Below are positions 1 through 8,851 of a stretch of 64,000 nt of DNA, piece by piece. Source of the stretch: Vallitalea okinawensis (GTDB lineage: Bacteria; Bacillota; Clostridia; Lachnospirales; PQDH01); contig NZ_PQDH01000003.1 in the NCBI RefSeq assembly GCF_002964605.1, positions 620,001 to 684,000 of the forward strand, written 5' to 3'. How positions within the stretch are numbered: the stretch's first letter is position 1; each line of letters starts with the position of its first letter. A program made the translations under genes and the position numbers. The notes under the pieces were generated by a model that was not told the origin of the DNA, searched no databases, and was given only the letters and a program-made list of their open reading frames with translations.

Positions 1-108
1 TGATATAAACTTTTTACCCACTTATACTATATACTTTGTTATTGTGGTAAGTATTTTATAATCCAACTAACCAATTTTATACAACACTCACAATTTATCA
101 TGCTTTTC

Positions 109-137
109 TTGACTTTTATTGAGATTTATGATATAAT
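109..137 (+). promoter_or_regulatory. Sigma-A type promoter of the left-edge methyltransferase gene
   Basis: The -35 box TTGACT (109-114) and the perfect -10 box TATAAT (132-137) are separated by 17 bp. Transcription would start near 144, leaving a leader of about 80 nt before the AGGAGG site and ATG at 227. It is one of the clearest promoters in the window and serves its only plus-strand gene. Confidence 0.7.
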
Positions 138-226
138 AAAAGTTTATGTTTAATTCCATTCTTAATTATGATAAATTGTATATAGGCTAAAAACTAGCAG
201 CCATATCAAAATTAGGAGGTTTTTTA

Positions 227-1135
227 ATGAACACTAATCAGCCAGATTTAACAGCATTAATAACTACTTTCGCTCGTGCATATCATTCAATTAATTGCGT
301 CAATAAAATTTTTGATGATTACTTAGCTTATGATATATTAGGCGAAGAATCATTTTTGTTTCTAAGAGATAGTTTATCAAATCTATACAATTTACTCAAT
401 CCTAATGTACCTATTTATGATAAGAATAAGAAATTGGATTGGGTTATGAAAAACCAGAGCTCGCCTATTACTCTCAGCCGTTCCCAATATACAGAAGACT
501 GTTTAAACTCCATTATAAAAAATGAGTCTATTCAATACGTTATACTTGGTGCCGGTCTTGATACATACGCCTTTCGACAACCTGCTCAACCAAATAATCT
601 TCAAATTTATGAACTGGATCAACCCCAAACTCAATCTTACAAACTTAATCGAATAAAAGAATTAGGATGGTCTACCCCAAATAATTTATGCTTTTTACCT
701 ATCGATTTTACTAAAGAAAATCTTTACACAATATTAAGCGGTTCAAACTTTAAGACGGATTCTCAGAGTCTATTCAGTTGGTTAGGTGTAGCAATGTACT
801 TATCAGACGAAACTATATTGACAGTTCTACAATCCATTGCAACCATTTCTGCTCCAGGCAGTTTGATTATTTTCGATTATTTAGATTTAGATGCATTTAA
901 TGATTCTCAAACTACAAGTAATGTACAACATTTAATAAAATTAGCCGAACGTTCTGGACATTCGATCAATTCTGGAATTGACTCAAAAAAATTGCCAGAT
1001 ACCCTCTCTCAAATAGGATTAAAAGTAAAAGAGATACTCACACCTGTAGATATTGAAAAGCGCTTCTTCTTAAATTGCGATAGCGGATACCACTCATTTG
1101 ACCATATACATTTCGCCCTTATTGAAGTATTATAA
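227..1135 (+). CDS. Class I SAM-dependent methyltransferase, leucine carboxyl methyltransferase (LCM/PPM) type
   Basis: A 302-residue cytosolic protein. The SAM-binding motif LGAGLDTYAFR (residues 107-117) and the following YELDQP (128-133) are diagnostic of the LCM/PPM methyltransferase family (TIGR00027 group). In bacteria this family covers O-methyltransferases of mostly unknown substrate, some acting in polyketide or secondary metabolism. The start is set by AGGAGG about 8 nt before the ATG, behind a good promoter. It is the only plus-strand gene here and converges on the minus-strand cluster at 1310. It may therefore mark the outer end of the cluster or be an inverted member. The family call is firm; the substrate is unknown. 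Confidence 0.85.
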   Translation: MNTNQPDLTALITTFARAYHSINCVNKIFDDYLAYDILGEESFLFLRDSLSNLYNLLNPNVPIYDKNKKLDWVMKNQSSPITLSRSQYTEDCLNSIIKNESIQYVILGAGLDTYAFRQPAQPNNLQIYELDQPQTQSYKLNRIKELGWSTPNNLCFLPIDFTKENLYTILSGSNFKTDSQSLFSWLGVAMYLSDETILTVLQSIATISAPGSLIIFDYLDLDAFNDSQTTSNVQHLIKLAERSGHSINSGIDSKKLPDTLSQIGLKVKEILTPVDIEKRFFLNCDSGYHSFDHIHFALIEVL

Positions 1136-1198
1136 CCCAATTTCTTGCTCCTAACTAGAGTGCTTATTTTATAATGTTTTTGTCTTTGAGACTTCTTT

Positions 1199-1247
1199 GA
1201 GCTGGACAAATAGGAATTACTAATTTCCCAGCCTATTTGTCTAGCTC
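1199..1247. repeat. Inverted repeat between convergent genes
   Basis: GAGCTgGACAAATAGG (1199-1214) pairs with CCTATTTGTCtAGCTC (1232-1247), a 15-bp stem with one symmetric mismatch and a 17-nt loop. It lies between the stops of the convergent genes. There is no T-tract on either side, so a classical terminator is doubtful. The segment GGACAAATAGGAAT resembles the GACCCAAAAGGAAT motif of other spacers here. Confidence 0.6.
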
Positions 1248-1309
1248 AAGATTTAGCTCAAGTATCTCGTTGCGAGCGTATCAGTATAGAATACTAATTA
1301 TTAAAATAG

Positions 1310-2518
1310 TTACCATACCATCTCTTCTAATAACCATTCCCCACTTTGCTTAATAAGTTTCACTTCTATAGTTAAATAATCATATGAACCTGGATCATAA
1401 TTTACTAAGAATATTTTTACATCAACCTGATTTTCACTAATGTTTGATATCTCAATAGTGTAATTATTCCAATCAACATAATAACCTCTAGCACCTGCAT
1501 AGGTTGAATCAATATATAACTGCCCATCTACATTTAAATACAAAGGTTCATTCCCCTGTTCCCAGGTATATAACATGTGATCAGCATATTCTTTTACATA
1601 TGTACTGTAAAGAAAAGTCTCTAAATCTTCAAACGACTTAAATCTATTTGATATAACTGGATATTCTGGTCCAGTTAGTTTAACACCATCACTATCAGGT
1701 AGTTCTGGATCGAAAATAAGTGTTGAAGTTTTAAAAATATCAATAGCTTCTGCATTACGTTTAATTAGTTTGTTTACCTCTTCTTCTAGGTCAGCTAAAT
1801 TTTCACTCGACGAAACATCATTTAACTCACCAATAGTTATAAGCCAATTGATTTCTTCCTTGAAATCACTAACATAATTAGATTCAATATTTAATTCCTG
1901 AATAAATTCACCATATACCCAGCCATATTGAGTCACTATACCATTTGAATATTGGACATAATACCAATAGTTCTCTATATTATTAAACTTGTCCTTCTGT
2001 GGGCTTCTACCTAAAACCATAAGTTTGGTTCCTTTAAGAAAAGAACTAAAATGTAAATTCAAATAATTCACATCTATTGTCACTGCCTCCTGAGTAGGTT
2101 CTAGTCTCAATTTTACGCGTTCATTAGTTACTGCTTCCCACTTTTCGTTTACTAATTTATCTTCATTTTCCGTATTATCTGCACTATCATAATTATCAAC
2201 TAAGTTTTTTGCGGCTAATTGCTCTTGCATTATAAAATTTTCATTTCGTATTTCTAAAATAATATTATTTTCTTCGTCGATTTTTACTTCCAATTTTTCT
2301 ATTTCTTCTACAAATCGTTCATTTGCTAACTTTATTTCAGTATAACTATTAGATAATTCCTTTAATTGATTTTCAAGCTCTTTTTTTTCCTGTATCAAAG
2401 ACTCATTCTCTTTTTGCATACTAAGTAACATTTCAGCATCTATAACTTCGTCAGAACTGCAGCCTGTTAAAAATAGAGCACATAAAAATATACATATCTG
2501 CAACGTATGTTTTCTCAA
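1310..2518 (-). CDS. Coiled-coil lipoprotein with SH3-like domain
   Basis: A 402-residue exported lipoprotein. The signal peptide ends in the lipobox LTGC, with the acylated Cys at residue 20. Residues about 30-105 are rich in E, K, N and L with heptad spacing and should form a coiled coil. Residues about 125-210 look like a bacterial SH3-type fold, with a 'VKLRLEP' start and 'YWYYVQY..GWVYGEF' strands. The C-terminal third has no recognisable family. The start is a TTG behind AAGGAG. Function is unknown; a role in cell-wall binding or surface sensing is a guess from the SH3-like part. Confidence 0.7.
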   Translation of the reverse strand: MRKHTLQICIFLCALFLTGCSSDEVIDAEMLLSMQKENESLIQEKKELENQLKELSNSYTEIKLANERFVEEIEKLEVKIDEENNIILEIRNENFIMQEQLAAKNLVDNYDSADNTENEDKLVNEKWEAVTNERVKLRLEPTQEAVTIDVNYLNLHFSSFLKGTKLMVLGRSPQKDKFNNIENYWYYVQYSNGIVTQYGWVYGEFIQELNIESNYVSDFKEEINWLITIGELNDVSSSENLADLEEEVNKLIKRNAEAIDIFKTSTLIFDPELPDSDGVKLTGPEYPVISNRFKSFEDLETFLYSTYVKEYADHMLYTWEQGNEPLYLNVDGQLYIDSTYAGARGYYVDWNNYTIEISNISENQVDVKIFLVNYDPGSYDYLTIEVKLIKQSGEWLLEEMVW

Positions 2519-2581
2519 CTATTCGGCTCCTTCCAAATATAATATCATTATCTCATACTCAAATTACACCATAACCCTTAA

Positions 2582-2920
2582 TTAGATATTCTTTCTATTA
2601 CCTTCCTCATCAAAAACTTTACGTAAATGTACTTCACCAAGAATTAAGATAACAACTAGTAAGACAAAAGCACATATACTCCCAGCAACTGAATGCATCT
2701 TAGGAAATAGTAGTGTTATAAAATAACCTGAGACTACAGCTATTATACCTCCAAAAATAAGTAGGTTAGCTCCATATCTCTGTGCTTCATCCCATGTCTC
2801 TTTATTTTTCATTGCCAGCCTTGATCGCCATCCATAAATATAGTTTATTTTTTTCGGTGGTAATAACTTGAATATTAATCCAACTACAAAACATACTGCT
2901 CCTATAGATAATAAAGGCAT
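2582..2920 (-). CDS. SdpI family membrane protein
   Basis: A 112-residue protein with about three membrane segments (residues 3-20, 48-68, 75-95). The loop PPKKINYIYGWRSRLAMKN followed by KETWDEAQRY (residues about 22-49) is the hallmark of the SdpI C-terminal domain. That domain is named after the Bacillus subtilis immunity protein against the SdpC killing factor. Most such short homologues stand alone and are not tied to a toxin, and no sdpC-like gene is adjacent. Its job may be protection against a membrane-active peptide, but only the family is supported. Confidence 0.75.
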   Translation of the reverse strand: MPLLSIGAVCFVVGLIFKLLPPKKINYIYGWRSRLAMKNKETWDEAQRYGANLLIFGGIIAVVSGYFITLLFPKMHSVAGSICAFVLLVVILILGEVHLRKVFDEEGNRKNI

Positions 2921-3011
2921 AAGTATTCTCCATCCTTCAACTTAACACGCTATGTTCACTTTTCTTTATTTACAAACTTAATCTCATACTATAATTTAAT
3001 AGTCAAATTTT

Positions 3012-3545
3012 CTAATTATCGAAGATACTTCTTCTATTTATTTTCAATTCGGTTGAGGTCAAATGAATAAGAAGTTCCTCAATTGAAGAGATGCATGCAA
3101 TCAAGCAAATTAGCATTATAGGTACATATCCGTTAAAGTTAAATGCTAATAGTAGCGGGAACATAAACAAAGCAAAGCCAGTTAATTTATTTCCATATGT
3201 ATGTATCACACCAAATTTTCTATATTTTATATATACTATAACCATTGATATCAATCTTATCGTAGTAACAATTATAATCCAGACAATTATATTAAAATGT
3301 ATAAGAATTATCGGATAAAATAGAATAATCAATACTGTAAACATTATCAAATCTGCTAATGAATCAAGCTTTCCTCCAACTTCACTTACGGTATTGGTCT
3401 TTCTTGCTATGTAGCCATCGAGGATATCACTAATTCCACAAATAAGGTATATTATGATAAATGCTTGACTCAGTGGCTCAATAAAAAATAAGGTTAGCGA
3501 TAGAATTATTCTTATCATTGTTATGTAATTGGCAATTGACTTCAT
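3012..3545 (-). CDS. CDP-alcohol phosphatidyltransferase family protein
   Basis: A 177-residue integral membrane enzyme. The complete catalytic signature D-G-x2-A-R-x8-G-x3-D-x3-D spans residues 43-65 (DGYIAR ... GGKLDSLAD) with all four Asp residues present. Such enzymes transfer a phosphoalcohol group from a CDP-activated donor, as in phosphatidylglycerophosphate or phosphatidylserine synthesis. Length fits PgsA-type proteins, but the housekeeping copy is expected elsewhere and this one sits among accessory genes. The start ATG follows AAGGTG. The product lipid is unknown. Confidence 0.8.
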   Translation of the reverse strand: MKSIANYITMIRIILSLTLFFIEPLSQAFIIIYLICGISDILDGYIARKTNTVSEVGGKLDSLADLIMFTVLIILFYPIILIHFNIIVWIIIVTTIRLISMVIVYIKYRKFGVIHTYGNKLTGFALFMFPLLLAFNFNGYVPIMLICLIACISSIEELLIHLTSTELKINRRSIFDN

Positions 3546-3585
3546 AATATCACCTTTTCACAATTAAATATTAGGCTCGTTTTAA

Positions 3586-3608
3586 ACTAACGTTGTTATA
3601 TGAGCATA
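3586..3608. repeat. Left-end fragment of the spacer repeat (CTAACGTT type)
   Basis: ACTAACGTTGTTATATGAGC resembles the left end TCTAACGTT...GGATTTG of the longer spacer repeats. It lies 3' of the stop at 3659, as other copies do. No convincing right half is visible. Confidence 0.3.
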
Positions 3609-3658
3609 ATATGAATATGACGAAGTAGTACAATATCATACTATGATTATACTGAGAG

Positions 3659-4447
3659 TTATGCGAGAATGTGTTTCAGTTCATCGAACACTTTAGGACT
3701 TGATACGATTATATTGTTTCCATTAATACATTCAAGAACAGGGTAATTATCTTCTTTTTTATAGTAGCCTACCTCAGCTCCAGCTTCAATAGCAATTAAT
3801 TTTGCAGCAGCAACATCCCAAGGAGATAATTTCCCCTCATAAAATCCTTGCATTCTTCCACATGCTACCCAACATATATCTAAAGCAGGTGAACCTAATC
3901 TTCTCAAATCTCTTATATGAGGTAGAACACGCCCTAATCTGCTTATTATATCTTGAATATCATCTTTCCTATGTGGAAAACCAGTACCAATCACACAACT
4001 TTTTAATTCTGAAACGTCTTTAACACTAATCTTATTACCATTGAGAAACGCCCCTGAATTTTCTGAAGCATAATACATCTCATCAAGGAATGGATTATAA
4101 ACAACTCCATAGCGGACTTTGCAATCAACTGCATAAGCAATTGATACAGCAACTTGATAGTGGTCGTTTGCATATCCAACAGTACCATCGATAGGGTCAA
4201 TAATCCATGTAGGCTGCTGCAAAGATTGATTTTTATTCCCATTATCTTCTTCGGATATAATTTCATGATTACAAAATATCTTATTAATCTCTGCTTTAAT
4301 GATATCATTTGAGACTAAATCTGCGGTTGTAACTAGTTCATAGCCATTTTTTACTGATTCAGTGTATTGTTTTGCTTTTCGTAATTCCTTAATTTTCGTT
4401 CCAGCAAGTTTCGCTATTCTTATTGCTTCGCTCAATATTATGTCCAT
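3659..4447 (-). CDS. Inositol monophosphatase family protein
   Basis: A 262-residue cytosolic phosphatase of the FIG superfamily. The metal-binding motifs are all visible: EEDN at residues 66-69, the hallmark DPIDGT at 84-89, and WDVAAAKLIAIEAG near residue 208. The family hydrolyses inositol-1-phosphate, fructose-1,6-bisphosphate or PAPS-type substrates with Mg2+. Which substrate is used here cannot be told. AGGAGGT stands ahead of the ATG. It is a single-gene unit unrelated to its neighbours. Confidence 0.88.
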   Translation of the reverse strand: MDIILSEAIRIAKLAGTKIKELRKAKQYTESVKNGYELVTTADLVSNDIIKAEINKIFCNHEIISEEDNGNKNQSLQQPTWIIDPIDGTVGYANDHYQVAVSIAYAVDCKVRYGVVYNPFLDEMYYASENSGAFLNGNKISVKDVSELKSCVIGTGFPHRKDDIQDIISRLGRVLPHIRDLRRLGSPALDICWVACGRMQGFYEGKLSPWDVAAAKLIAIEAGAEVGYYKKEDNYPVLECINGNNIIVSSPKVFDELKHILA

Positions 4448-4525
4448 TCAAAATCTACCTCCTATGCATTATATAAATTCATTTGATTCTTCAAACCTAT
4501 TTATGAAATTAGTAACCTAGTGTTA

Positions 4526-4993
4526 TTAATTGACAAATTGCTCAGTAATGCTTATTATATAACCATCTTTAACCTCTACCCAAAAAGGTACTTTTGCAGC
4601 ATCATCGGAATAGGTATTCAAATACTTAATAAAATCACTTTTATTAGTTGTACTATAATTTCTATCAGCTTCTTGGCTAGTAAAGTCATTACCCCAGTCA
4701 ATAAAATTGTATATCGTTTCATCAGTTATCTCAAATGAAACTGTATCTGTACTTGGATTATGAATATAGTACCCATTCGGCATATCATTTTGTTGAGATA
4801 ATTCTAATTCTTCAATTCTGTCTTTGTCTTCATCTGTTATCCATTCAATCTCATCTAAGTAAAGTGTATGGCTCTCTATGCTTATGTGCCCGATAAGCAA
4901 ATCTTCTTTACTACTTTCTATATCAGATTGTGTGCACGAAACAAAAGACAAACTCACTAAACAAATTACAAAGAGATTCAATATCTTCTTCAT
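4526..4993 (-). CDS. Hypothetical lipoprotein
   Basis: A 155-residue exported protein. The signal peptide ends in the lipobox FVSC, with Cys at about residue 20. The mature part is acidic with no recognised domain. A strong AAGGAGG site precedes the ATG. The C-terminal half (residues 100-155) has alternating hydrophobic residues suggesting beta strands. It is followed in transcription by spacer DNA and the phosphatase gene at 4447. Function unknown. Confidence 0.65.
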   Translation of the reverse strand: MKKILNLFVICLVSLSFVSCTQSDIESSKEDLLIGHISIESHTLYLDEIEWITDEDKDRIEELELSQQNDMPNGYYIHNPSTDTVSFEITDETIYNFIDWGNDFTSQEADRNYSTTNKSDFIKYLNTYSDDAAKVPFWVEVKDGYIISITEQFVN

Positions 4994-5049
4994 TTCTTAA
5001 TCCTCCTTTTTAACTAAATTAATCCTCAATATTTCTTAAGGCTTTAATC

Positions 5050-5571
5050 TTATTTACTTATCAGATCAAACTCATTGCTATAAGTCCTTATTATATGTTC
5101 CTTAAAATCTTGAGTTATTATAAAGAAGTTAGCACCATCAATATTTGCCTTATTATCGTTTTCAAAGAAACTAAAAGGCAGTAATATACTCCCTACAGCA
5201 TAACCTTCGTCTCTATGCCTTACTAACCTTAAATTAACTCTATACTCTTTACCACGATCGTTAGGTAAGTCAGCGATATATTGCTCATATGTATAATTTT
5301 CTAGATGGCTTAATGAGGCAAACTCATTTAGTATGTACTTTGTTTCTTTATCATTATTCATCTGTGGAACATAAATCACTTGCTCATCTCTATACCAGCT
5401 TAAGCATTCTACATCTATAGGTTTCTTAAAATCATACCATTTATAACCATACATTTCCAAATTACCTTTTGGATAATCAAATGGTGTAAATATATATAGG
5501 TATTTCATGATTATTATTGTTAATATCATAAGTGAAATAGTCAAACCTATAAATAAATTTCTCTTTTTCAT
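5050..5571 (-). CDS. Hypothetical membrane-anchored protein
   Basis: About 173 residues when started at the ATG at 5571, which has GGAGGG 8 nt upstream. A TTG 15 bp further out overlaps that ribosome binding site and is less likely. One N-terminal membrane segment (residues about 6-26) is followed by an extracytoplasmic domain with no recognisable family. It lies 56 bp downstream of the next stop and could share regulation with the lipoprotein at 4526-4993. Function unknown. Confidence 0.6.
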   Translation of the reverse strand: MKKRNLFIGLTISLMILTIIIMKYLYIFTPFDYPKGNLEMYGYKWYDFKKPIDVECLSWYRDEQVIYVPQMNNDKETKYILNEFASLSHLENYTYEQYIADLPNDRGKEYRVNLRLVRHRDEGYAVGSILLPFSFFENDNKANIDGANFFIITQDFKEHIIRTYSNEFDLISK

Positions 5572-5788
5572 TAGAAATCCCTCCAACTTATGTCTTTAGA
5601 ACTCAAAAGTTATGAAACAACTATACTTCATATCTTATAATATATTCAATATCTTATTATTGCATAATTTAGTTTTAAACTCCGGGACAAGATAGTAATA
5701 GCTGCAACTTTATATAAAATAGCCCTTTTTTGTTTCAGACTATAAATCTTAATCTGTCAACAGACCTTCTCCATCTTTTATCTTACAA

Positions 5789-6337
5789 CTATTTTTTGAT
5801 TATTCCATATAGATCACAATCTACAAATTTTCCCCTAATATTCTTACGATAATGGCGTAATGTTCCTTCAAAAAGCAAACCAGCTTTTTTCATAACGTTT
5901 CCTGATGCCGGATTATCAGTATGATGATATGCTTCAATTCTTTCAAATCCAACTTCATAGAGAAGGAATTGGATAATTTCCTTAAAAGCTTCTGTAGTTA
6001 TCCCTCTTCCCCAGAAATTCCTCCCAATACAATAACCAATACTACATGACTCATGTTGATTATTTAAACTTACTACTCCAATAGAGCCAATAACTATGTT
6101 ATCTTCTTTATAGGTAATAGCCCAGGAATATGTATCATCTTTATCGTAACTCTCCATCCAAGATTCTAAAATCTTTCTAGTAGTGTCAATACTCTTATGT
6201 GTTGGCCAAGACAAGCATTCAGTTACTTTGTCATCATTAGCCCAATTATTATACATATCCTCTGCATCTTTCACAGTAAACCTTCTGAGTTTAAGTCTTT
6301 CTGTCTCTATCGTTTGTGTTCCTTTATGATATAACAT
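5789..6337 (-). CDS. GNAT family N-acetyltransferase, RimJ/RimL type
   Basis: A 182-residue cytosolic acetyltransferase. It opens with TIETERLKLRRFTVKDAEDMY, the canonical start of the RimJ/RimL (Acetyltransf_3) group. The acetyl-CoA pyrophosphate loop is seen in IGYCIGRNFWGRGITTEA, and the closing NPASGNVMKKAGLLFEG is typical. Members acetylate ribosomal-protein N-termini, amino acids or small molecules; the target is unknown here. The ATG at 6337 is best spaced from AAGGAGA. It is one of four RimJ-like genes in the window, all divergent from one another. Confidence 0.85.
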   Translation of the reverse strand: MLYHKGTQTIETERLKLRRFTVKDAEDMYNNWANDDKVTECLSWPTHKSIDTTRKILESWMESYDKDDTYSWAITYKEDNIVIGSIGVVSLNNQHESCSIGYCIGRNFWGRGITTEAFKEIIQFLLYEVGFERIEAYHHTDNPASGNVMKKAGLLFEGTLRHYRKNIRGKFVDCDLYGIIKK

Positions 6338-6357
6338 ATACATATCTCCTTTACTTA

Positions 6358-7010
6358 CTAAAATTCTATCTCAAGTACACCTTCTATCTTTGGTAAACTA
6401 ATTACTGTATCTTTGTAAATATATGAGCTGTAACCTACGTTTTTATCACTAAGAATACTACTCACTAGAATTGGAATGTTATACTTTTTTGATATTTGCT
6501 TTAGATCTGTCAAAACTCGCTCTAGACTGTATTCTGAGAAATGATAGACAAAAACTAAAAACTTAACATCTATTAGATTAAATGAATCGATATACCGCAT
6601 ATCCGTACATATTATCACCTTGTAATTTTTATCATTATGTTCAAAGACTTCTTCTACCATACCTGGAATTAATCCATTTTCTAATTCTATGGAATCAGGA
6701 TGCAATTTACACTGCCTCTTTTCAGACGGAAATAGTTGGCTACAATTATACATATTACCTTCTAGTTTAATAATATAATTTAACAAGAGTTCTTTACCTT
6801 CAGGTATTCTTAATTCACCTATAGCCATCTTTATTGCCTCAATCCACAGACCCAAATCCACTTCTTTTTCTAAAATCAGCGAACCTGTCAAGGCATACTC
6901 TGGTAATAATAGGAGTTCACCTGCTGATTCCAGTATCAATTTCTGAATCTTGGTCTTGTTATATTCTATATCGCCTCTATGAATTAAAGGTTGTAAAATT
7001 GATACTTCAT
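6358..7010 (-). pseudogene. Nitrilase-like carbon-nitrogen hydrolase, frameshifted at codon 2
   Basis: The open frame (from a TTG near 6939) carries LLLLPEYALTG with the nitrilase Glu, a Lys-rich KRQCK stretch where the catalytic Lys would sit, and KVIICTDMRY with the nucleophile Cys. Upstream the frame continues as VSILQPLIHRGDIEYNK, a typical nitrilase N-terminus, up to 7005. The only well-placed start is the ATG at 7010-7008, preceded by GGAGAG, and it is one base out of frame: ATG AA followed directly by GTA. One missing A there would restore M-K-V-S-I-L-Q-P. The protein would be about 217 residues, shorter than the usual 260-280. This is a single-base deletion or a sequencing error. Confidence 0.65.
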
Positions 7011-7060
7011 ATAGTATCTCTCCAATCTTTTTTTATAGTACCACTAGCAAGACTCTGAAC

Positions 7061-7197
7061 CATATAACGGAGTATATTTTTTCAAAGAATAATTCTACTG
7101 TAGGTTGATATTTCCAGTCCCTAAAAACTATTTCATATAGACCCGAACATGCGTATATGCTTTTTCAGCTGTAGTCGGATGATCTAGTGCGTTAAGC
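7061..7197. repeat. Candidate attC-like spacer, weak
   Basis: ATATAACGG (7062-7070) at the left and GTTAAGC (7191-7197, a GTTRRRY box) at the right enclose about 130 bp. The stop codon of the acetyltransferase gene (7192-7194) lies inside the right box, as at 14255 and 27254. No strong inner arms are evident by eye. Confidence 0.3.
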
Positions 7198-7710
7198 ATA
7201 TTTGCATTCCCATTCCTCTTTAGTCATAGAATACCGCACACTATCACATAAATTCCTACTGTATTTACGCAGTGTTCCTTCATAAGTGAAACCACATTTT
7301 TCAATAACACGTTTAGATTGTATGTTATACGGATAATGGCAAACTGCCACAACCATTAGATCAAGCTCGCGGAAAGCGTATTCAAGCACTCGTTTTGTAG
7401 CTTCAGATGTATATCCTTTATTCTGGTAATCCTCTGATAAAACATATTCTATTTCTTTATAACGGTCATGTCTGTTTATATCAGTTAAGGATATTGTACC
7501 AATTGGTTTATTGTTATCTTTTAAAACAATCGCCCATATCTCTTGATACTCAATCCAACTGCGGATAGCTTCAAGACTTTCATCGATACTTTCATGGGGT
7601 TGCCAACTGGCACCTACTACATTAGGACTCTTAGCAAACTCAAACAAATCGACAGCATCATTTTCATGCCATTCCCGAAGTATTAAACGGTCAGTATCAA
7701 GCGTTTTCAC
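7192..7710 (-). CDS. GNAT family N-acetyltransferase, RimJ/RimL type
   Basis: About 172 residues from the GTG at 7710, which is preceded by AAGGAGGAG; the longer upstream extension reads through that site and is unlikely. The start VKTLDTDRLILREWHENDA and the acetyl-CoA loop in YVLSEDYQNKGYTSEATKR are typical of Acetyltransf_3 proteins. The end IQSKRVIEKCGFTYEGTLRK is equally characteristic. The substrate is unknown. It lies 56 bp from the gene at 7766 and could share its transcript. Its stop overlaps a GTTRRRY box. Confidence 0.85.
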   Translation of the reverse strand: MKTLDTDRLILREWHENDAVDLFEFAKSPNVVGASWQPHESIDESLEAIRSWIEYQEIWAIVLKDNNKPIGTISLTDINRHDRYKEIEYVLSEDYQNKGYTSEATKRVLEYAFRELDLMVVAVCHYPYNIQSKRVIEKCGFTYEGTLRKYSRNLCDSVRYSMTKEEWECKYA

Positions 7711-7765
7711 GACATACTCCTCCTTAAACCTTTCACTAAATTTGTAAAACATATAATCAAAAATA

Positions 7766-8686
7766 TTACTTTGTTATTGCATGTATTAATGTTTGAATAA
7801 ATGTGGCTACTATTCTCATTGTATGTGTCGATTTATCATTATCGATAACTTCTCCATCTTCATTTTCTGTTAGGAACATTACGCCATTATTATACCACTT
7901 AGTGGAGTCGGTTAAATCCATATCTGATATCTGAGTTTCATTTTCATATTTAGCCCTTTTTCTAATTATTCCGTTACCTATCACTAAATCGATACTTTCA
8001 AGTTGTTCAATATGAATAGGGTCTATATTAAGCTCTGAATAATCAATTAAATTTACATAGTCATTGCTTATTAAATCACAAATAACATTTACCATTTGAT
8101 CTTGGGATTCACCTTTAAAATGAGAGTCTTTAAGCTTTATGCCTTCAAATAGTAAATTCGCCATCCCTTCTACATTAAGGTTTCCTGTACCATCTAATTC
8201 TTTTAGTATTTCTTCTGTTAATGAATTGCTAAAAATAACTGATTGCTCCTTATTTGATATCATAGATTCTAAACTAAATTCAACAGTTCCTTTTAGATTT
8301 ATGGACTTCACATACCTATCTACTTCTATGATTTGTTGCATAGTCATATCTAAATCCCAAGAAACAAACCTTCTAACGTTAGGAAACAAATATATATCCT
8401 CATAGGTATCTGGGTTAAAATCTTCATGTATAACTACGGTTTCCATATTATTAATATCTTCTTGACTCAGCGGTTCCCAAATTCGTTCGGAATCAAGTGG
8501 TAAATCAATGTTTCTCTGAAGTATTATAGATTTTTTAAACTCTTCATCAATAAACTCAATTTCTTTTTCCGCTGCATAAGCAATACTTCCATTAACCCAC
8601 AGCCACCCTATATCTAGTACATTTATTACCAGTATCACAGTAATGAAAAATAAACTAGTTGCTATACCCACCCTTAATTGACTCAT
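7766..8686 (-). CDS. Hypothetical membrane-anchored protein
   Basis: A 306-residue protein with one N-terminal membrane segment (residues about 8-28) and a large external domain. The external part has repeated short hydrophobic stretches and phrases such as FPNVRRFVSWDLDMTMQQI. No family is recognised. The C-terminus ends in a second weakly hydrophobic stretch (IVATFIQTLIHAI). The ATG has GAGG upstream. Function unknown. Confidence 0.6.
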   Translation of the reverse strand: MSQLRVGIATSLFFITVILVINVLDIGWLWVNGSIAYAAEKEIEFIDEEFKKSIILQRNIDLPLDSERIWEPLSQEDINNMETVVIHEDFNPDTYEDIYLFPNVRRFVSWDLDMTMQQIIEVDRYVKSINLKGTVEFSLESMISNKEQSVIFSNSLTEEILKELDGTGNLNVEGMANLLFEGIKLKDSHFKGESQDQMVNVICDLISNDYVNLIDYSELNIDPIHIEQLESIDLVIGNGIIRKRAKYENETQISDMDLTDSTKWYNNGVMFLTENEDGEVIDNDKSTHTMRIVATFIQTLIHAITK

Positions 8687-8704
8687 AATTGAACCTCGTC
8701 CTAT

Positions 8705-8785
8705 CTTTTCTGATTTTAATTTACAATAATACTCAACTGATGAACTATGTATAAATCCATCTATTTTTAGATTTTTTTCTCTGAA
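8705..8785 (-). pseudogene. DUF952 gene relic
   Basis: In one minus-strand frame this spacer reads FREKNLKIDGFIHSSSVEYY and then drifts. It closely matches FGEKNLQIEGFIHCSSVEYF in the intact DUF952 gene at 55097-55453, and the DNA is visibly similar over about 60 bp. The frame is closed by a stop immediately upstream, so only an internal fragment survives. It marks loss of a former cassette gene or a partial duplication. Confidence 0.7.
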
Positions 8786-8851
8786 TCACCCATCATTATT
8801 CATATTCATGACCTCAACAAATATTATGTTTATGATTTCTGCCAATGAAAG

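Noticed and set aside
1199-1247. A bidirectional rho-independent terminator between the convergent genes
   Set aside because: The stem is good but there is no T-tract on either side, so I list it only as an inverted repeat.
2582-2920. An Sdp-type toxin and immunity locus
   Set aside because: Only an SdpI-like protein is present; no SdpA, SdpB, SdpC or SdpR homologue is near.
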